Numbered from the stretch's first letter, positions 7,304 to 17,808 are shown. The stretch is DNA of 64,000 nucleotides from Bremerella sp. JC817 (GCF_040718835.1 NZ_JBFEFG010000264.1:62001-126000); one strand, 5' to 3'. The notes: generated by a model not told the origin, from the sequence alone. Numbers and translations: made by a program.

Positions 7304-8763
7304 TTCGTCGGCTTCTTCCGCCAAAGCTGGAATTCGTCGTTGTGCCAATCGATGGCGAAGCCTTCTTTCTCAAGCAGTGGCGTGACCGATTCTCGATCCT
7401 GATTGGTTGTCACCACCACGCGGACATCGCCCAGGTCGAGCGTGCGTCGAAGACTTTCCGGGGAAAGCTCAATCGGGAAGCCAATCGTGCGGCGGCGAGC
7501 GTAAAAGGCCATCACACGTGGTTTGAAGAACAAGCAGGCCTCATGTGGATCAACCGTCAGTTTGACGTGATTGAACATCTCTTTCGCCGCGACCGATTCC
7601 GGTCCAGGGAAGGCGTGGTAGTCTTCATATTTGTAGTGCCGAGCATCACACGCCAGCGTATAGATCACCAACGCTGCCACGGCGATCCGCTGCCAGTGGG
7701 TTCGCGGGATCAGCCATTCGATCGCGAAGAAGATCCAGAACAGAAAAGCCGGCAGCATCGGCAGCACCATGCGAATGCCATTCGCTCCTGGCCAGACAAC
7801 AATCAGAATCATGTACAGCAAGGTCGCCACACCCATCAGTTGCGGCCGCGGAAGCGTTTCGCGCAGGTAGCCCACCACCGCCACCAGGCTGAAGATTACG
7901 CCGCTGACCGCAGCGATGCCGCGAGCATGTCCGTTCCGCCAGATGTACAGAAACGAGATGCCATCATGATAAAGATTCGAGGCCAGCGACTGCGCGGTGA
8001 TTTGTGAAAGCTGATCGAGATAACCAGAGCCGCCCATCGGCAACAGCACTTTCTGTAACGCGTAACAGGCAATCGCCGTCAGCAAACTGACCATCGCAAA
8101 CCGCGTCAGTCGCCGAAAGACGAGGACCTCGGTCAGCAGCAAGGCGGGTGGCAGAACGATGCCAACCGTTCGCGTGCCGATCACCAGATAGGTCAGTACG
8201 CCAACCGCGATCGCTGGTCCCCAGTGTTCGCACGGCTTTGCATGATCGCCGCGATAGATCTGGTAAACCAGCATTGTCAGCATCCACCAGAACAAGAACA
8301 GATGCTCGGAGTCGAGCATGTGATTGAATTCCCAGAAGACCGGCGAGAAGCCGAGAATCGCCGCAATTCCAATCGCCGACCAGGGAGAAAGCTTCCGCGC
8401 GAAAAGTACCGCCGATATGCCAAGCGTGGCTAAGAAGACAAGTAAGATCGCTAGCCGAAACACGTCGAGGTCCATTCCAAAGCCGGCGTAGATCGGGGCC
8501 AGGAACATCGGGAACAGCGGAGGGTAGGCTCGTGGCCCGATCACGGCGGCATCGGGATTGTAGATGTAACCGGTATCCGCGTAATCGTGCAGCGTCGCGA
8601 GGTTACGGGCATGGCCAAGGTACTGGGCGAAGTCGCCACCCCATTCATGCCCTTCACGCTGCATCGCCAGGTGAAAGAAGAAGGTCGCCGCTAAGACGGC
8701 TGCCAGAGAAAAACGCTGCAGTGTTGTCCATCCGTGAACATCATGGCAATCCGTCGCTTCCAC
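7300..8763 (-). CDS. Polytopic membrane protein, probable GT-C type glycosyltransferase
   Basis: A 487-residue protein with about ten hydrophobic segments. An early lumenal loop contains HEWGGDFAQYLGHARN, then IYNPDAAVIGPRAYPPLFPMFLAPIY. An acidic motif after the first helix followed by a P-P-L-F-P loop is typical of dolichyl-phosphate-mannose or ArnT-like GT-C transferases, which move sugars from lipid carriers on the outer face of the membrane. The C-terminal 110 residues are soluble and end in LWRKKPTN. Family assignment rests on topology and these loops only. The start is GTG at 8763 with no clear ribosome site, so it could be off by some residues. Confidence 0.6.
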   Translation of the reverse strand: MEATDCHDVHGWTTLQRFSLAAVLAATFFFHLAMQREGHEWGGDFAQYLGHARNLATLHDYADTGYIYNPDAAVIGPRAYPPLFPMFLAPIYAGFGMDLDVFRLAILLVFLATLGISAVLFARKLSPWSAIGIAAILGFSPVFWEFNHMLDSEHLFLFWWMLTMLVYQIYRGDHAKPCEHWGPAIAVGVLTYLVIGTRTVGIVLPPALLLTEVLVFRRLTRFAMVSLLTAIACYALQKVLLPMGGSGYLDQLSQITAQSLASNLYHDGISFLYIWRNGHARGIAAVSGVIFSLVAVVGYLRETLPRPQLMGVATLLYMILIVVWPGANGIRMVLPMLPAFLFWIFFAIEWLIPRTHWQRIAVAALVIYTLACDARHYKYEDYHAFPGPESVAAKEMFNHVKLTVDPHEACLFFKPRVMAFYARRRTIGFPIELSPESLRRTLDLGDVRVVVTTNQDRESVTPLLEKEGFAIDWHNDEFQLWRKKPTN

Positions 8764-8780
8764 TGCAGTGTCTCGCGGGG

Positions 8781-9167
8781 CTACTGTTCCTGGACGAATT
8801 TGTCCTGGTCGATCACTTCGAACATGTAGCCGTTAGGGTCGTAGAAGAAAAAACGCTCGAACGGTGTCGGCCGAATCGGCGGGATGATGCTCACGGAAAG
8901 TTCTTCCAGTCGCTGCCGAATTTCCGCCAGCTTAGCGGCTGGAAACAGAAAGGCAAAGTGACGGCCGAACTCTTTCTCGAAGGGCGACACTTCGAAGCCT
9001 TCGACCTGCAGAACGTGGACTTGCTGGCCTTGGCCGATGTCGAGCCAATAGGTTGTCAGATCCACATTACCGGGCCGATGGACTTCGGGCCAGTCGAACA
9101 CCGTTTGCAGGAACTTGGAGGTCGCCGCGGAGTCGGCGGTGGCGATCGTCAGATGTGCGAGTGGCAT
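8781..9167 (-). CDS. VOC-superfamily (glyoxalase/bleomycin-resistance fold) protein
   Basis: A 128-residue two-module VOC protein. It opens MPLAHLTIATAD and closes FFFYDPNGYMFEVIDQD, the usual beginning and end of this fold. Candidate metal ligands are His5, His51, His70 and Glu117. Such single-domain proteins include lyases, dioxygenases and binding proteins, and no substrate can be given. It starts 3 bases after the stop of the DJ-1-like gene upstream on the same strand, so the two are surely cotranscribed. This may suggest a shared role in handling reactive carbonyls, since both folds occur among glyoxalases. Confidence 0.8.
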   Translation of the reverse strand: MPLAHLTIATADSAATSKFLQTVFDWPEVHRPGNVDLTTYWLDIGQGQQVHVLQVEGFEVSPFEKEFGRHFAFLFPAAKLAEIRQRLEELSVSIIPPIRPTPFERFFFYDPNGYMFEVIDQDKFVQEQ

Positions 9168-9170
9168 CGG

Positions 9171-9707
9171 CTATTGCTTCTCCAGCACGTCGATGATCGC
9201 CTGGCAGAAGGCTGGCAGGTCGTCTGGTCGGCGGCTAGTGACAATGTTGCCATCGACGACGACTTCGGCGTCTTCCCAGCTGACGCCAGCGTGGACCATG
9301 TCGTCTTTGATGCCAGGCGATCCGGTCTGACGCGTACCGTGGCAAATACCGGCCGATGCCAGGAACCAACCGCCATGACAGATCGCGGCAACCAGTTTGC
9401 CTTGCTCGTGAAACTGACGAACGAGTTCCTTCACTTTGTCTTCACGTCGCAGCTTGTCCGGCATGAAGCCGCCAGGGCAGATTACGCCGTCGAAGTCGTT
9501 TGCATCGACATCCATAAACGACACATCGGACTTCGCAGGGTAGGTGTGTTTGCCGGCGTAGACGGCGCCAGCTTCCTGCCCGGCCAGAACCGATTCGGCC
9601 CCGGCTTCTTTCAAGCGAAGGTGCGGGTACCACAGTTCCAGATCTTCGTAGATGTCTCCGACGAAGATGAGAATTCGTTTTCCAGCGAGGGTTGGCTGCG
9701 ATGGCAT
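9171..9707 (-). CDS. DJ-1/PfpI family protein
   Basis: A 178-residue single-domain protein of the class I glutamine-amidotransferase-like fold. GKRILIFVGDIYEDLELWYP carries the acidic residue (Glu21) that pairs with the nucleophile-elbow cysteine in VAAICHGGWFLA (Cys110-His111). Members act as glyoxalase III/deglycase-type enzymes, chaperones or intracellular proteases; the E-D-x-E-xx-YP start resembles the PfpI/YhbO branch. AAGGA lies 7 bases upstream of the ATG. It is the first gene of a two-gene operon with the VOC protein. Confidence 0.85.
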   Translation of the reverse strand: MPSQPTLAGKRILIFVGDIYEDLELWYPHLRLKEAGAESVLAGQEAGAVYAGKHTYPAKSDVSFMDVDANDFDGVICPGGFMPDKLRREDKVKELVRQFHEQGKLVAAICHGGWFLASAGICHGTRQTGSPGIKDDMVHAGVSWEDAEVVVDGNIVTSRRPDDLPAFCQAIIDVLEKQ

Positions 9708-9966
9708 GGTGTATCCTTGTGCGTGAGCGTGGGGCTATTGTTTCGAATAATCGTTACGATTGCGACCCCCTTAATCAACAGAACGCATGCTTTTGTGGCA
9801 GGGCGGTAAGTTACGGGCTTTGAGGTATCCCAGTTGCTTGCTATCGAGGGGGGAGGTGCTGGCAGGGGAATCTTGACCAGTGACTCGACCGGGCTGAATT
9901 GAGGGGTAGAATAAATGGCGAATCGACCTACCTTTCTTTCTCGTCCCTAGAGGAGTGTCCCCCGAC

Positions 9967-11616
9967 ATGTCTCGCCGATTCCCATCGTTTGAAATTGCCA
10001 GCCTGGGCTCGATTTCCGCGACGCTGATTACTTTGATCGCGGTGTCTGGCTGTGGCGAGAACGTCAAGTTTAATAATCCTCTGGCGAAGAAGCCGGCGCA
10101 AACGCAAGCCACGTCGAAACCTGCCCCAGCCGCCAAGCCTGCCGCCCCGGCAGCCAAGCCAGGGCCATCCAAAGAAGAGCTCGCTCGACGGACCATGATT
10201 CGCACGGAATCGATTCGTGGTGGCACCAGTCGCTTCAGCAGTGGCAAGTCGGTCGGGGCCAATGCAACGGTTGAAGAGAACGTCGATCGCCTGCGGACCG
10301 AAATCGCCAGCAGTATCGACTTCGCGCCGACGTTGATCGTGTGGGTGGTCGATGCGACGCAAAGTGCTTCGGAAATGCGGCAGTCGTGGTCGACCGCCGC
10401 CAAGCAGCTTTACTCCAACTTCCAGACCAACGGACTTCCCGGCGGCAAGGCTTCCGATAGCCTTTCGACCGCGGTGGTGGCCTTCGGTGAAAAGACGATC
10501 ATTCTGCAAGATCCGACGACCGATCTGCCCGCGGTTGTCAGTAAGGTGGGAACCGCGTTCCCAACCGACAACTCAGGTAAAGAAAATACTTTCGCGACTT
10601 TGAACCAGGTGTTCGACACCTTCGGCCCTATCAAACAGAAAGAAAGCCGCGAGTTGCTCGTCGTGGTTGTTTCCGACGAAGCTGGCGACGACTGGATGCA
10701 GGTCGATGCCGTCACCGAGAAGGCGAATGCCCTGGGGGCTCGCGTTTATGCGATCGGCGTGCCGGCTCCGCTGGGACGAAAGCGTCCGGAGGTGGCTGCT
10801 CAGGAAACTCGCTCCGACGGCATGCCAGCCATGTTGCAAGGACCAGAAACACGTTACTCGCAGCGTGTCGACATGAAGTTCAGCAGTGGCGGCTTCGGTG
10901 GCGACGACGTCGACAGTGGTTACGGGCCTTTCAGTCTGGGCTACCTGACGAACAAAACCAACGGGGCGTTTCTAATCTCGCGACTCCGTTCGTCGCAGTG
11001 GCCTGGCAGCTCGATGCGTTTCGATGACGAAACGATGCGTAAGTATCCTCCGCAGTACCTGACCGAGGCTCAGTACCAAGCGAAGCTGGCCGAGAACAAA
11101 GCGTTGGCGGCACTCGATCGTGCTGCCCAGCAAGGTCAGGTCGAAGCGATGACCTATCCGGCGTCGCAGTTCATCGTGGAGGATGAAGCTCGATTGAAGA
11201 ACGCGCTGGATGGCGCTCAGCGTACGGCAGCCCGGCTCGAACCTTTGGTGAACGCGATCTACGATCCGCTGGCCGAAGGGGAGAAGGATCGCGACAAGAT
11301 CACCGACAAGCGTTGGCAGGCCAGCTACGACCTGGCACTCGGCCGCGCTGCTGCTGCCAAGGCACGCACCGACGGTTACAACCAGATGCTCGCCATCTTG
11401 AAGGGTGGCCGCAAGTTCGAGGATCCGTCGCACAATACCTGGAAGCTGGAGCCAGCCGACACGTTGGAAGAAGCAGGTAGCCGCCTCGAAAAGACGCGTC
11501 TCCAGGCGAAGGAATACCTGGAACGTGTCATCAAAGAGCATCCTGACACGCCTTGGGCCTATTACGCCGAGAAAGAGCTGGAAACGCCAATCGGTTGGAA
11601 GTGGGCCGAGTATTAA
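9967..11616 (+). CDS. Lipoprotein with a von Willebrand factor A domain
   Basis: The ATG at 9967 (549 residues) is preferred because AGGAG sits 11 bases upstream; the GTG at 9955 lies inside that site. A lipoprotein signal ends in IAVSGC with Cys29 as the lipid anchor, followed by a Pro/Ala/Lys-rich linker (residues 40-70). A VWA-like domain follows: FAPTLIVWVVDATQSASEM (an atypical MIDAS start, DATQS in place of DxSxS), VVAFGEKT and LLVVVVSDEAGDDW. The C-terminal 200 residues are helical and charged, ending TPWAYYAEKELETPIGWKW. It is probably anchored in a membrane facing the periplasm. Partner unknown; the neighbours do not help. Confidence 0.8.
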   Translation: MSRRFPSFEIASLGSISATLITLIAVSGCGENVKFNNPLAKKPAQTQATSKPAPAAKPAAPAAKPGPSKEELARRTMIRTESIRGGTSRFSSGKSVGANATVEENVDRLRTEIASSIDFAPTLIVWVVDATQSASEMRQSWSTAAKQLYSNFQTNGLPGGKASDSLSTAVVAFGEKTIILQDPTTDLPAVVSKVGTAFPTDNSGKENTFATLNQVFDTFGPIKQKESRELLVVVVSDEAGDDWMQVDAVTEKANALGARVYAIGVPAPLGRKRPEVAAQETRSDGMPAMLQGPETRYSQRVDMKFSSGGFGGDDVDSGYGPFSLGYLTNKTNGAFLISRLRSSQWPGSSMRFDDETMRKYPPQYLTEAQYQAKLAENKALAALDRAAQQGQVEAMTYPASQFIVEDEARLKNALDGAQRTAARLEPLVNAIYDPLAEGEKDRDKITDKRWQASYDLALGRAAAAKARTDGYNQMLAILKGGRKFEDPSHNTWKLEPADTLEEAGSRLEKTRLQAKEYLERVIKEHPDTPWAYYAEKELETPIGWKWAEY

Positions 11617-11858
11617 TCGCCTCACGGCATGGTCGTTTCTGAATAGCGACCGTTCGAAATAAACCAGGGCCGGCATCAAAATGTTGAATGCCGACCCCAG
11701 TGGAACGCTTCACAGCGAGATCTATTGTCATCAGGGCGAGGCGGAGTTCAATCCGCTCAGGCAATCACGAGGCCTGATTCGTCAAATCTAAAACGCACCT
11801 TCAAATGGTGTTAATCTCGTCGGCTGAATTTGCCACTTACGCTGGGTTTGTGAGCACT

Positions 11859-11883
11859 GCGTGGCCACTACCATTGGCCACGC
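11859..11883. other. Perfect 9-base hairpin spanning the stop of the HTH gene
   Basis: GCGTGGCCA and TGGCCACGC pair perfectly across a 7-base loop that contains the stop codon of the minus-strand gene (11868-11870). No T-tract follows on either strand, so it is not a standard terminator. Confidence 0.5.
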
Positions 11884-12227
11884 TGACGACGATCTCGGTC
11901 GTCGGTTTCAGAGCGATCGAGCTGGCCTGAGTCGACCATGCTGCTGATGCGACACGGCATGCAAGGCATGTGAACGCGGCGACCACAACGAGGGCAGCGT
12001 TCGATCGGGCCATCGAAAAACGGCGTCGAATCGTCGATCGGCTCGTTGTTTTCTTGAGCATGCGACGACGAATGCTGTCCATGCAAAATCAAATGAATCG
12101 TCGTCCGCGAGATGCCTGTCTGGCGTTTGATTTCCATGTGCGTGTGTCCGGCAGCGCGAAGGCGATGAACTTCAGCGATCTGATGCGATTGCAGCCGGTT
12201 GCGAGAATTGCGGATTCGTCGCGACAT
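11868..12227 (-). CDS. Small helix-turn-helix / zinc-ribbon protein
   Basis: The ATG at 12227 gives 119 residues; a TTG at 12263 would add 12. The N-terminal half, rich in Arg, has an invertase-like helix-turn-helix (AEVHRLRAAGHTHMEIKRQTG then ISRTTIHLILHG). The middle holds CPRCGRRVHMPCMPC, a CxxC...CxxC zinc ribbon. The tail is polar. This arrangement occurs in small planctomycete proteins of unknown role. It may bind DNA as a minor regulator or be the remnant of a recombinase N-terminus. An AGGGA stretch precedes the ATG. The neighbourhood is gene-poor for this window. Confidence 0.55.
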   Translation of the reverse strand: MSRRIRNSRNRLQSHQIAEVHRLRAAGHTHMEIKRQTGISRTTIHLILHGQHSSSHAQENNEPIDDSTPFFDGPIERCPRCGRRVHMPCMPCRISSMVDSGQLDRSETDDRDRRQRGQW

Positions 12228-12263
12228 GATTTCCCTGGCTCCACAAAGGTGAATGATTTTCAA

Positions 12264-12645
12264 ACGTCACGTCGGCGCGCACGACTTCCCGTCTGCCCCA
12301 ACGTGCAAGATAAAACTGGTGCGAAACAACATCCTGAAAGAGGGCTCGCCGCGTCGATTCAAATCGAGCGATTCGCGAGCAAGTCAGGTACAAAGATGCG
12401 ATCGGACGGCGATCACAGCCGGCAGCGCCCAGGCTGACGAGGTTGTCTAAATCAGATAAGCGATACTGTACAAAATTTCAGTAGTGATGGCAAGCAAAAC
12501 CAGACCCAAGATGTGGGTACGCAAGCAGTCCGAAGCACAACGCGCACCCCTTTGGTCACCATCATACAATCGCACAAAAAAAGGCCGCCGTCGAGCGATG
12601 CGACAGCGGCCTTTTCGGTTTCTTACATGCGATGCGGAAGCGAAC
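12264..12645. other. Intergenic region between yceH and the HTH gene
   Basis: No gene is supported. Apart from the yceH terminator at 12575-12615, the stretch has only short open frames without ribosome sites. It should hold the promoter of the minus-strand HTH gene in its lower-numbered part. Confidence 0.55.
12575..12615 (-). terminator. Rho-independent terminator of yceH
   Basis: GGCCGC (12583-12588) pairs with GCGGCC (12606-12611), extended by flanking A/T pairs. On the minus strand the stem is followed by a T-run (complement of the A-run at 12576-12582). It lies 30 bases past the yceH stop. Confidence 0.85.
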
Positions 12646-13437
12646 TCACGTGATGCTCGACCAGAGGTCCTCGACATCTTTTTTCACGCGTTCAAGCTCG
12701 GCTTTCAGTTCCGCGACTTCTGCCCGTAGCGCGGCGATCTCTTGGGAATCAGCCGCACTCGAAGCCGGGGCAGGGGAGGCGGGGGCGGATGGTGCCGGCG
12801 TGGAAGCAGCGACCGGTTGGGCCACAGGTGGAGGGGCTGGAGCTGAAGGCGATTCCGGCGGAGCTGTATCTTCCACGGAGACCGGACGGCCGTCGCCCAT
12901 GTGTTGTCGCTGCTCGTTCAGTTCCTTCTCGTTGAACAGGCCATGCGTGACGACCTGACCGCGTCCACGCGGAGTGAGCGGAACGACCAGCTTCTTCTGT
13001 TGCAGTTCGTCGAGCAGTGGTTGCAGCGAGCCCATGTCAGGGATCTTACCCATCCGGGCCGCGCGTCCGCGGAGTTCGCCAACGGTCTGCGGGCCACGCA
13101 GCAGAAGCTCGGCCATGATGGCGAGTTCGTTCCCTTCGCAGCCGAGCCAGTCTTTGCCGTAATGACGAAACTTAACCACGCGACCATCGCCATGCACTTC
13201 GGCGACGGCACCCATCTCGCGCAGTTGGTCGATCGCTTCTTCGACTTCCCAGCCTTCGAGGTTCATCTGGGGATCGCGATTGCTCTTTTGATTGCAGCCG
13301 GTCGTCAGACCGTTCAGCGACATGGGATAAGCGTCTGGTGTCGTCTTGGCTTTCTCGATCAGCACACCCAGTACGCGGCGCTGAACTTTGTTGAGCGGGC
13401 GCCAGGCGGGTGCGGGGGATTCCAACTCTTGCGACAT
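12646..13437 (-). CDS. yceH: YceH family protein (DUF480) with Pro/Ala linker and coiled-coil tail
   Basis: A 263-residue protein. Residues 10-180 match the YceH/DUF480 family of paired winged helices: QRRVLGVLIEKAKTTPDAYPMSLN, TTGCNQKSNRDP and LAIMAELLLRGPQTVGELRGRA. Beyond the usual end of YceH comes a linker of almost only Pro, Ala, Ser and Val (about residues 195-225), then a predicted coiled coil of heptads, LRAEVAELKAELERVKKDVEDL. The cellular role of YceH is not established; the winged helices suggest DNA contact and the coiled coil oligomerisation. It is transcribed alone with its own terminator. Confidence 0.85.
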   Translation of the reverse strand: MSQELESPAPAWRPLNKVQRRVLGVLIEKAKTTPDAYPMSLNGLTTGCNQKSNRDPQMNLEGWEVEEAIDQLREMGAVAEVHGDGRVVKFRHYGKDWLGCEGNELAIMAELLLRGPQTVGELRGRAARMGKIPDMGSLQPLLDELQQKKLVVPLTPRGRGQVVTHGLFNEKELNEQRQHMGDGRPVSVEDTAPPESPSAPAPPPVAQPVAASTPAPSAPASPAPASSAADSQEIAALRAEVAELKAELERVKKDVEDLWSSIT

Positions 13438-13654
13438 GAGGGGCCTTCCTGGATAAGCGACGAGAGGTTTGTCGCGCAGGATACGACGAGCGATGTCTCA
13501 TGGCAAGCGGTGCCACGTTTCAGAAAGCGTTTTCACGCTGGCACACGACCGCAAGATGGCTCGCCCTAACGAAGCGCGTAGCCATGCTTGCGATATTGCG
13601 TTGAGCCCAGGCAGCGACCGGAAGTCAGGCGACCTGGAACGATTGGGAAGTCCT

Positions 13655-14161
13655 TTAGGACGAGACGTCGCGAGCCGCTGGAATGAGGTATTCCAGGTGA
13701 TGCTGGCAATGCCACAGGTGAACCTTCCGCCACTCTTCTGGCGTCAGTTTGCCAAACAGCGGCGAAGGAACGAACTGAACGTTCGGGTCCAGAATGCGAG
13801 CAATGGCAGCTTCCAGTTGTGGAAGCGCCTTCTCGTCTTCGGCCCATTCGCCTGGCATGAATACGCTCAGCGTAGGCATCTTGGCCGGAAGATGTTCGTT
13901 CCGCAGGATCTTACCCAGATGGGCCATCCGTGCGAACGGACGAATCAAAGGAACATAGAACGGCGATGGCGGAAATCCGTCAATCGACGCATCCATGAAT
14001 CGAGAAACATGATCGCAGATTTGCCCTAGCGACCATTTGGCTACGCGATGATAGCCGACACGGGAAAGGCTTCGGGCCTCCGACAGTACCTCGTCAAAGG
14101 ACTGGAGGTGAAGCTGGCGCCGCGACAACTTGTCGCTAGCACCATTTCGATGAAAGCTCAT
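13655..14161 (-). CDS. DUF1569 protein (DinB-like fold), copy 1
   Basis: A 168-residue protein from the ATG at 14161. DUF1569 marks: KWSLGQICDHVSRFMDASIDG near residues 40-60 and SPLFGKLTPEEWRKVHLWHCQHHLEYL at the C-terminus. The spaced histidines (CDH, HLWHCQHH) place it in the DinB/YfiT-like four-helix group, where three histidines usually bind a metal; whether this family is enzymatic is unknown. A second copy at 29542 shares the same framework. The start is uncertain because no good ribosome site is seen. Confidence 0.75.
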   Translation of the reverse strand: MSFHRNGASDKLSRRQLHLQSFDEVLSEARSLSRVGYHRVAKWSLGQICDHVSRFMDASIDGFPPSPFYVPLIRPFARMAHLGKILRNEHLPAKMPTLSVFMPGEWAEDEKALPQLEAAIARILDPNVQFVPSPLFGKLTPEEWRKVHLWHCQHHLEYLIPAARDVSS

Positions 14162-14360
14162 ATTGCACCGTAAAAAAGCTGGTCCAGGTTTCAGTCCGCA
14201 ACGGTAGCGGACCCAAGGCATGTGCTGGGTGCCTCTGGATACGAACAGTCAACGCGGTTCCGACGCGTTGCTAATTCTTCTTTGGTGGTGCCTGGCGTTC
14301 TCTGTTCTGACTTCCCGAGGGAAGTGAGAGGGTTATGGATGAGCACAAAGACGTATGAGC

Positions 14361-15275
14361 TTATTGAATGATACGATCGTCTTCTTGCTTATCATCGACT
14401 CGAGGAGTCTGACCGCCCCGGAGCACGCTATTACCCTCGAACAGCGTACGTTGATCAATGGGTTCCGGGTCGAGCCAATCCGATTCCTCGAACTGACCGC
14501 TCTGGCCATAGGCTGCCAGGGCGTTCTTGTAACAGGTTAACTCAACGTGCTCTTGGGGAATACCCCGCTCTAGCATCAAATTTCCCGTTTTGGGAACGGC
14601 TAAAGGATCGGAAACACCCCAGTCGGCGGAGGAGTCGACTATGATTCGTTCAGGTCCATACTTCTTGACTACTTCCACCATCCGTTCGTTCCCCATTTTG
14701 GTCTTGGGATAGATGGTGAACGCGGCCCAGTACCCGCGCCGCAGGACCTCTTCGCAGGTCTCTTCGTTGTTGTGGTCGATCACCACCAGATGGGGCGGGA
14801 TCTCATGTTCTTCAATGATGTCCATGCTCCGATACGTTCCCTGCTTCTTGTTGCGATGGGGCGTATGGATCAGGACTGGAAGGTTGACTTCCTTGGCCAT
14901 TTCCAGCTGCAAGCGAAGGTACTTCTCTTCGAGTGCTGTCATGTCGTCGAAGCCGATTTCACCCACGGCAACCACGTTCTCTTTCGCCAGAAACAGAGGC
15001 ATGATTTCCATGACCTGTTCGGCGAGGGCCTCGTTGTTGGCTTCCTTGGAATTGAGGCCGATGGTGCAGTAGTGGCGGATGCCGAACTGAGCCGCGCGGA
15101 ACTTCTCGAACCCAACCAGGCTGCTGAAATAGTCTTGAAAAGAACCGACATTGGTACGAGGCTGACCCAGCCAGAAGGCGGGTTCGATGATGGCCGCCAC
15201 GCCGGCTGCTGCCATCGCTTCGTAGTCGTCGGTGGTTCGCGAGGTGACGTGGATGTGCGGGTCGATGAATTTCAT
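14361..15275 (-). CDS. eboB: EboB: TatD-family metal-dependent hydrolase of the ebo cluster
   Basis: The start at 15275 gives MKFIDPHIHVTSRTTDDY, the family's normal N-terminus (304 residues). TatD-type metal ligands are all present: His7, His9, Glu106 (VGEIGFDD), His137 (LIHTPH), His168 (VVIDHNNEE) and Asp218 (SSADWGVSD). Stretches such as EPAFWLGQPRTNVGSF, AFTIYPKTKMGNERM and the end GNSVLRGGQTPRV fit the EboB branch rather than nuclease TatD. The ebo genes serve to move metabolite precursors to the periplasm (shown for scytonemin in cyanobacteria). It lies 65 bases downstream of eboA. The other ebo genes are not in the window. Confidence 0.85.
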   Translation of the reverse strand: MKFIDPHIHVTSRTTDDYEAMAAAGVAAIIEPAFWLGQPRTNVGSFQDYFSSLVGFEKFRAAQFGIRHYCTIGLNSKEANNEALAEQVMEIMPLFLAKENVVAVGEIGFDDMTALEEKYLRLQLEMAKEVNLPVLIHTPHRNKKQGTYRSMDIIEEHEIPPHLVVIDHNNEETCEEVLRRGYWAAFTIYPKTKMGNERMVEVVKKYGPERIIVDSSADWGVSDPLAVPKTGNLMLERGIPQEHVELTCYKNALAAYGQSGQFEESDWLDPEPIDQRTLFEGNSVLRGGQTPRVDDKQEDDRIIQ

Positions 15276-15340
15276 GGTTGGTTTCGATTCGGTTGGTGGC
15301 TTCATTGGAAGCTGGCTTGGGGAATGAAGGTCGCGACCGA

Positions 15341-16210
15341 CTAATAAGCTTCTTCGGCAATTGCGCGCCAGGTAATTTCCCCCCGTTCCGCACGAGCCGC
15401 GATTTCAGGGTGGGTTTTCAGAATAACATCCGCTTCATCAGATGCACTCGATACCAGGGCGAGCGCGATCGCCGACTGCTCGAGCTGTTCGCCCGAAGCA
15501 TACAATGCTCGCATGTCTTCCAGGGCGATCTCGTCCGCGAACGGAGCTGCGACGCGCCACAGTTCGACCGGGATCGGACGCTTAGCGGCGCGGCGTTCGT
15601 GCGCGAAGTCGATCAGCATGCGGGCCAATTCGGGATTCACTCGGCGATCGAGCCCTTCGATCGGATCGAGTGCCGCACCGATGAACAGCGCCTTGAGCAC
15701 CATCTGATTCCAGGCCGGCTCCTGCATCAGTTCCATCGGCAACGGATTGTTGTGGGCGATCGACTCGAACACGCTTTTAATGTTCGTGCGAATGCCTTCC
15801 GCGAGGCGATCATCGAACAACTCTTGATGCGGCAGCAATTGCAACGCTTGATACAAGCAGATTTGCTCGCGGATCTCAGCGGTCTGAAACAGCTTTTCGA
15901 TCGTGGCGAAGTAGGCCGCGTCGTCTTCCGATGGCAACGAGGTAAGTAGAAGAACACGGGCCGCTTGATCGATCGTCCACGTATGTGGCATCCAACCTTC
16001 GCGGGCTTCGGCGGCATCGTTGAGGTCGCGTTCGGTAAGCTGAAGATCTGCCTTGCCGACCTTACGCGGAGCAAAGCCAAAGCCCATGTACAACGCCTTC
16101 ATGTCGCCTTGAGCGACCGCTTGACGCTGGGCATCGAGCCACTCTTGGCCGGCGTCAGATGCCTGGCGGAGAATCCAATTCTCGAGCAATTGAATTGGTG
16201 TATAGGACAT
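15341..16210 (-). CDS. eboA: EboA family protein
   Basis: A 289-residue soluble, helical protein starting MSYTPIQLLENWILRQ. It carries blocks I associate with EboA: FGFAPRKVGKADLQLTERDL, WTIDQAARVLLLTSLP, EAWNQMVLKALFIGAAL (here PAWNQMVLKALF), LDRRVNPELARMLIDFAHER and IPVELWRVAAPF. EboA has no known catalytic activity and is encoded beside eboB in ebo operons. It is the first gene of the minus-strand pair eboA-eboB. The ATG at 16210 is used because it matches the family start; an ATG seven codons upstream has no ribosome site. Confidence 0.8.
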   Translation of the reverse strand: MSYTPIQLLENWILRQASDAGQEWLDAQRQAVAQGDMKALYMGFGFAPRKVGKADLQLTERDLNDAAEAREGWMPHTWTIDQAARVLLLTSLPSEDDAAYFATIEKLFQTAEIREQICLYQALQLLPHQELFDDRLAEGIRTNIKSVFESIAHNNPLPMELMQEPAWNQMVLKALFIGAALDPIEGLDRRVNPELARMLIDFAHERRAAKRPIPVELWRVAAPFADEIALEDMRALYASGEQLEQSAIALALVSSASDEADVILKTHPEIAARAERGEITWRAIAEEAY

Positions 16211-16389
16211 AGCGTTCGACCTGATTGTCAAATGGAGAGAATCTTACCGCTCGAAATAGCGTTAAGGCTCCTCTTTTAGCCTAAGTCTAAGTCGGGGCTG
16301 AGGCAAGATGTTGCCGCCTCGAGCGTAAGTTCCCGTAGGATGCTGTGAAATCGTTCGTTGGAGGGCCTTCGATCCGCAGTGCCTGAATG

Positions 16390-17808
<1,419 letters not shown>

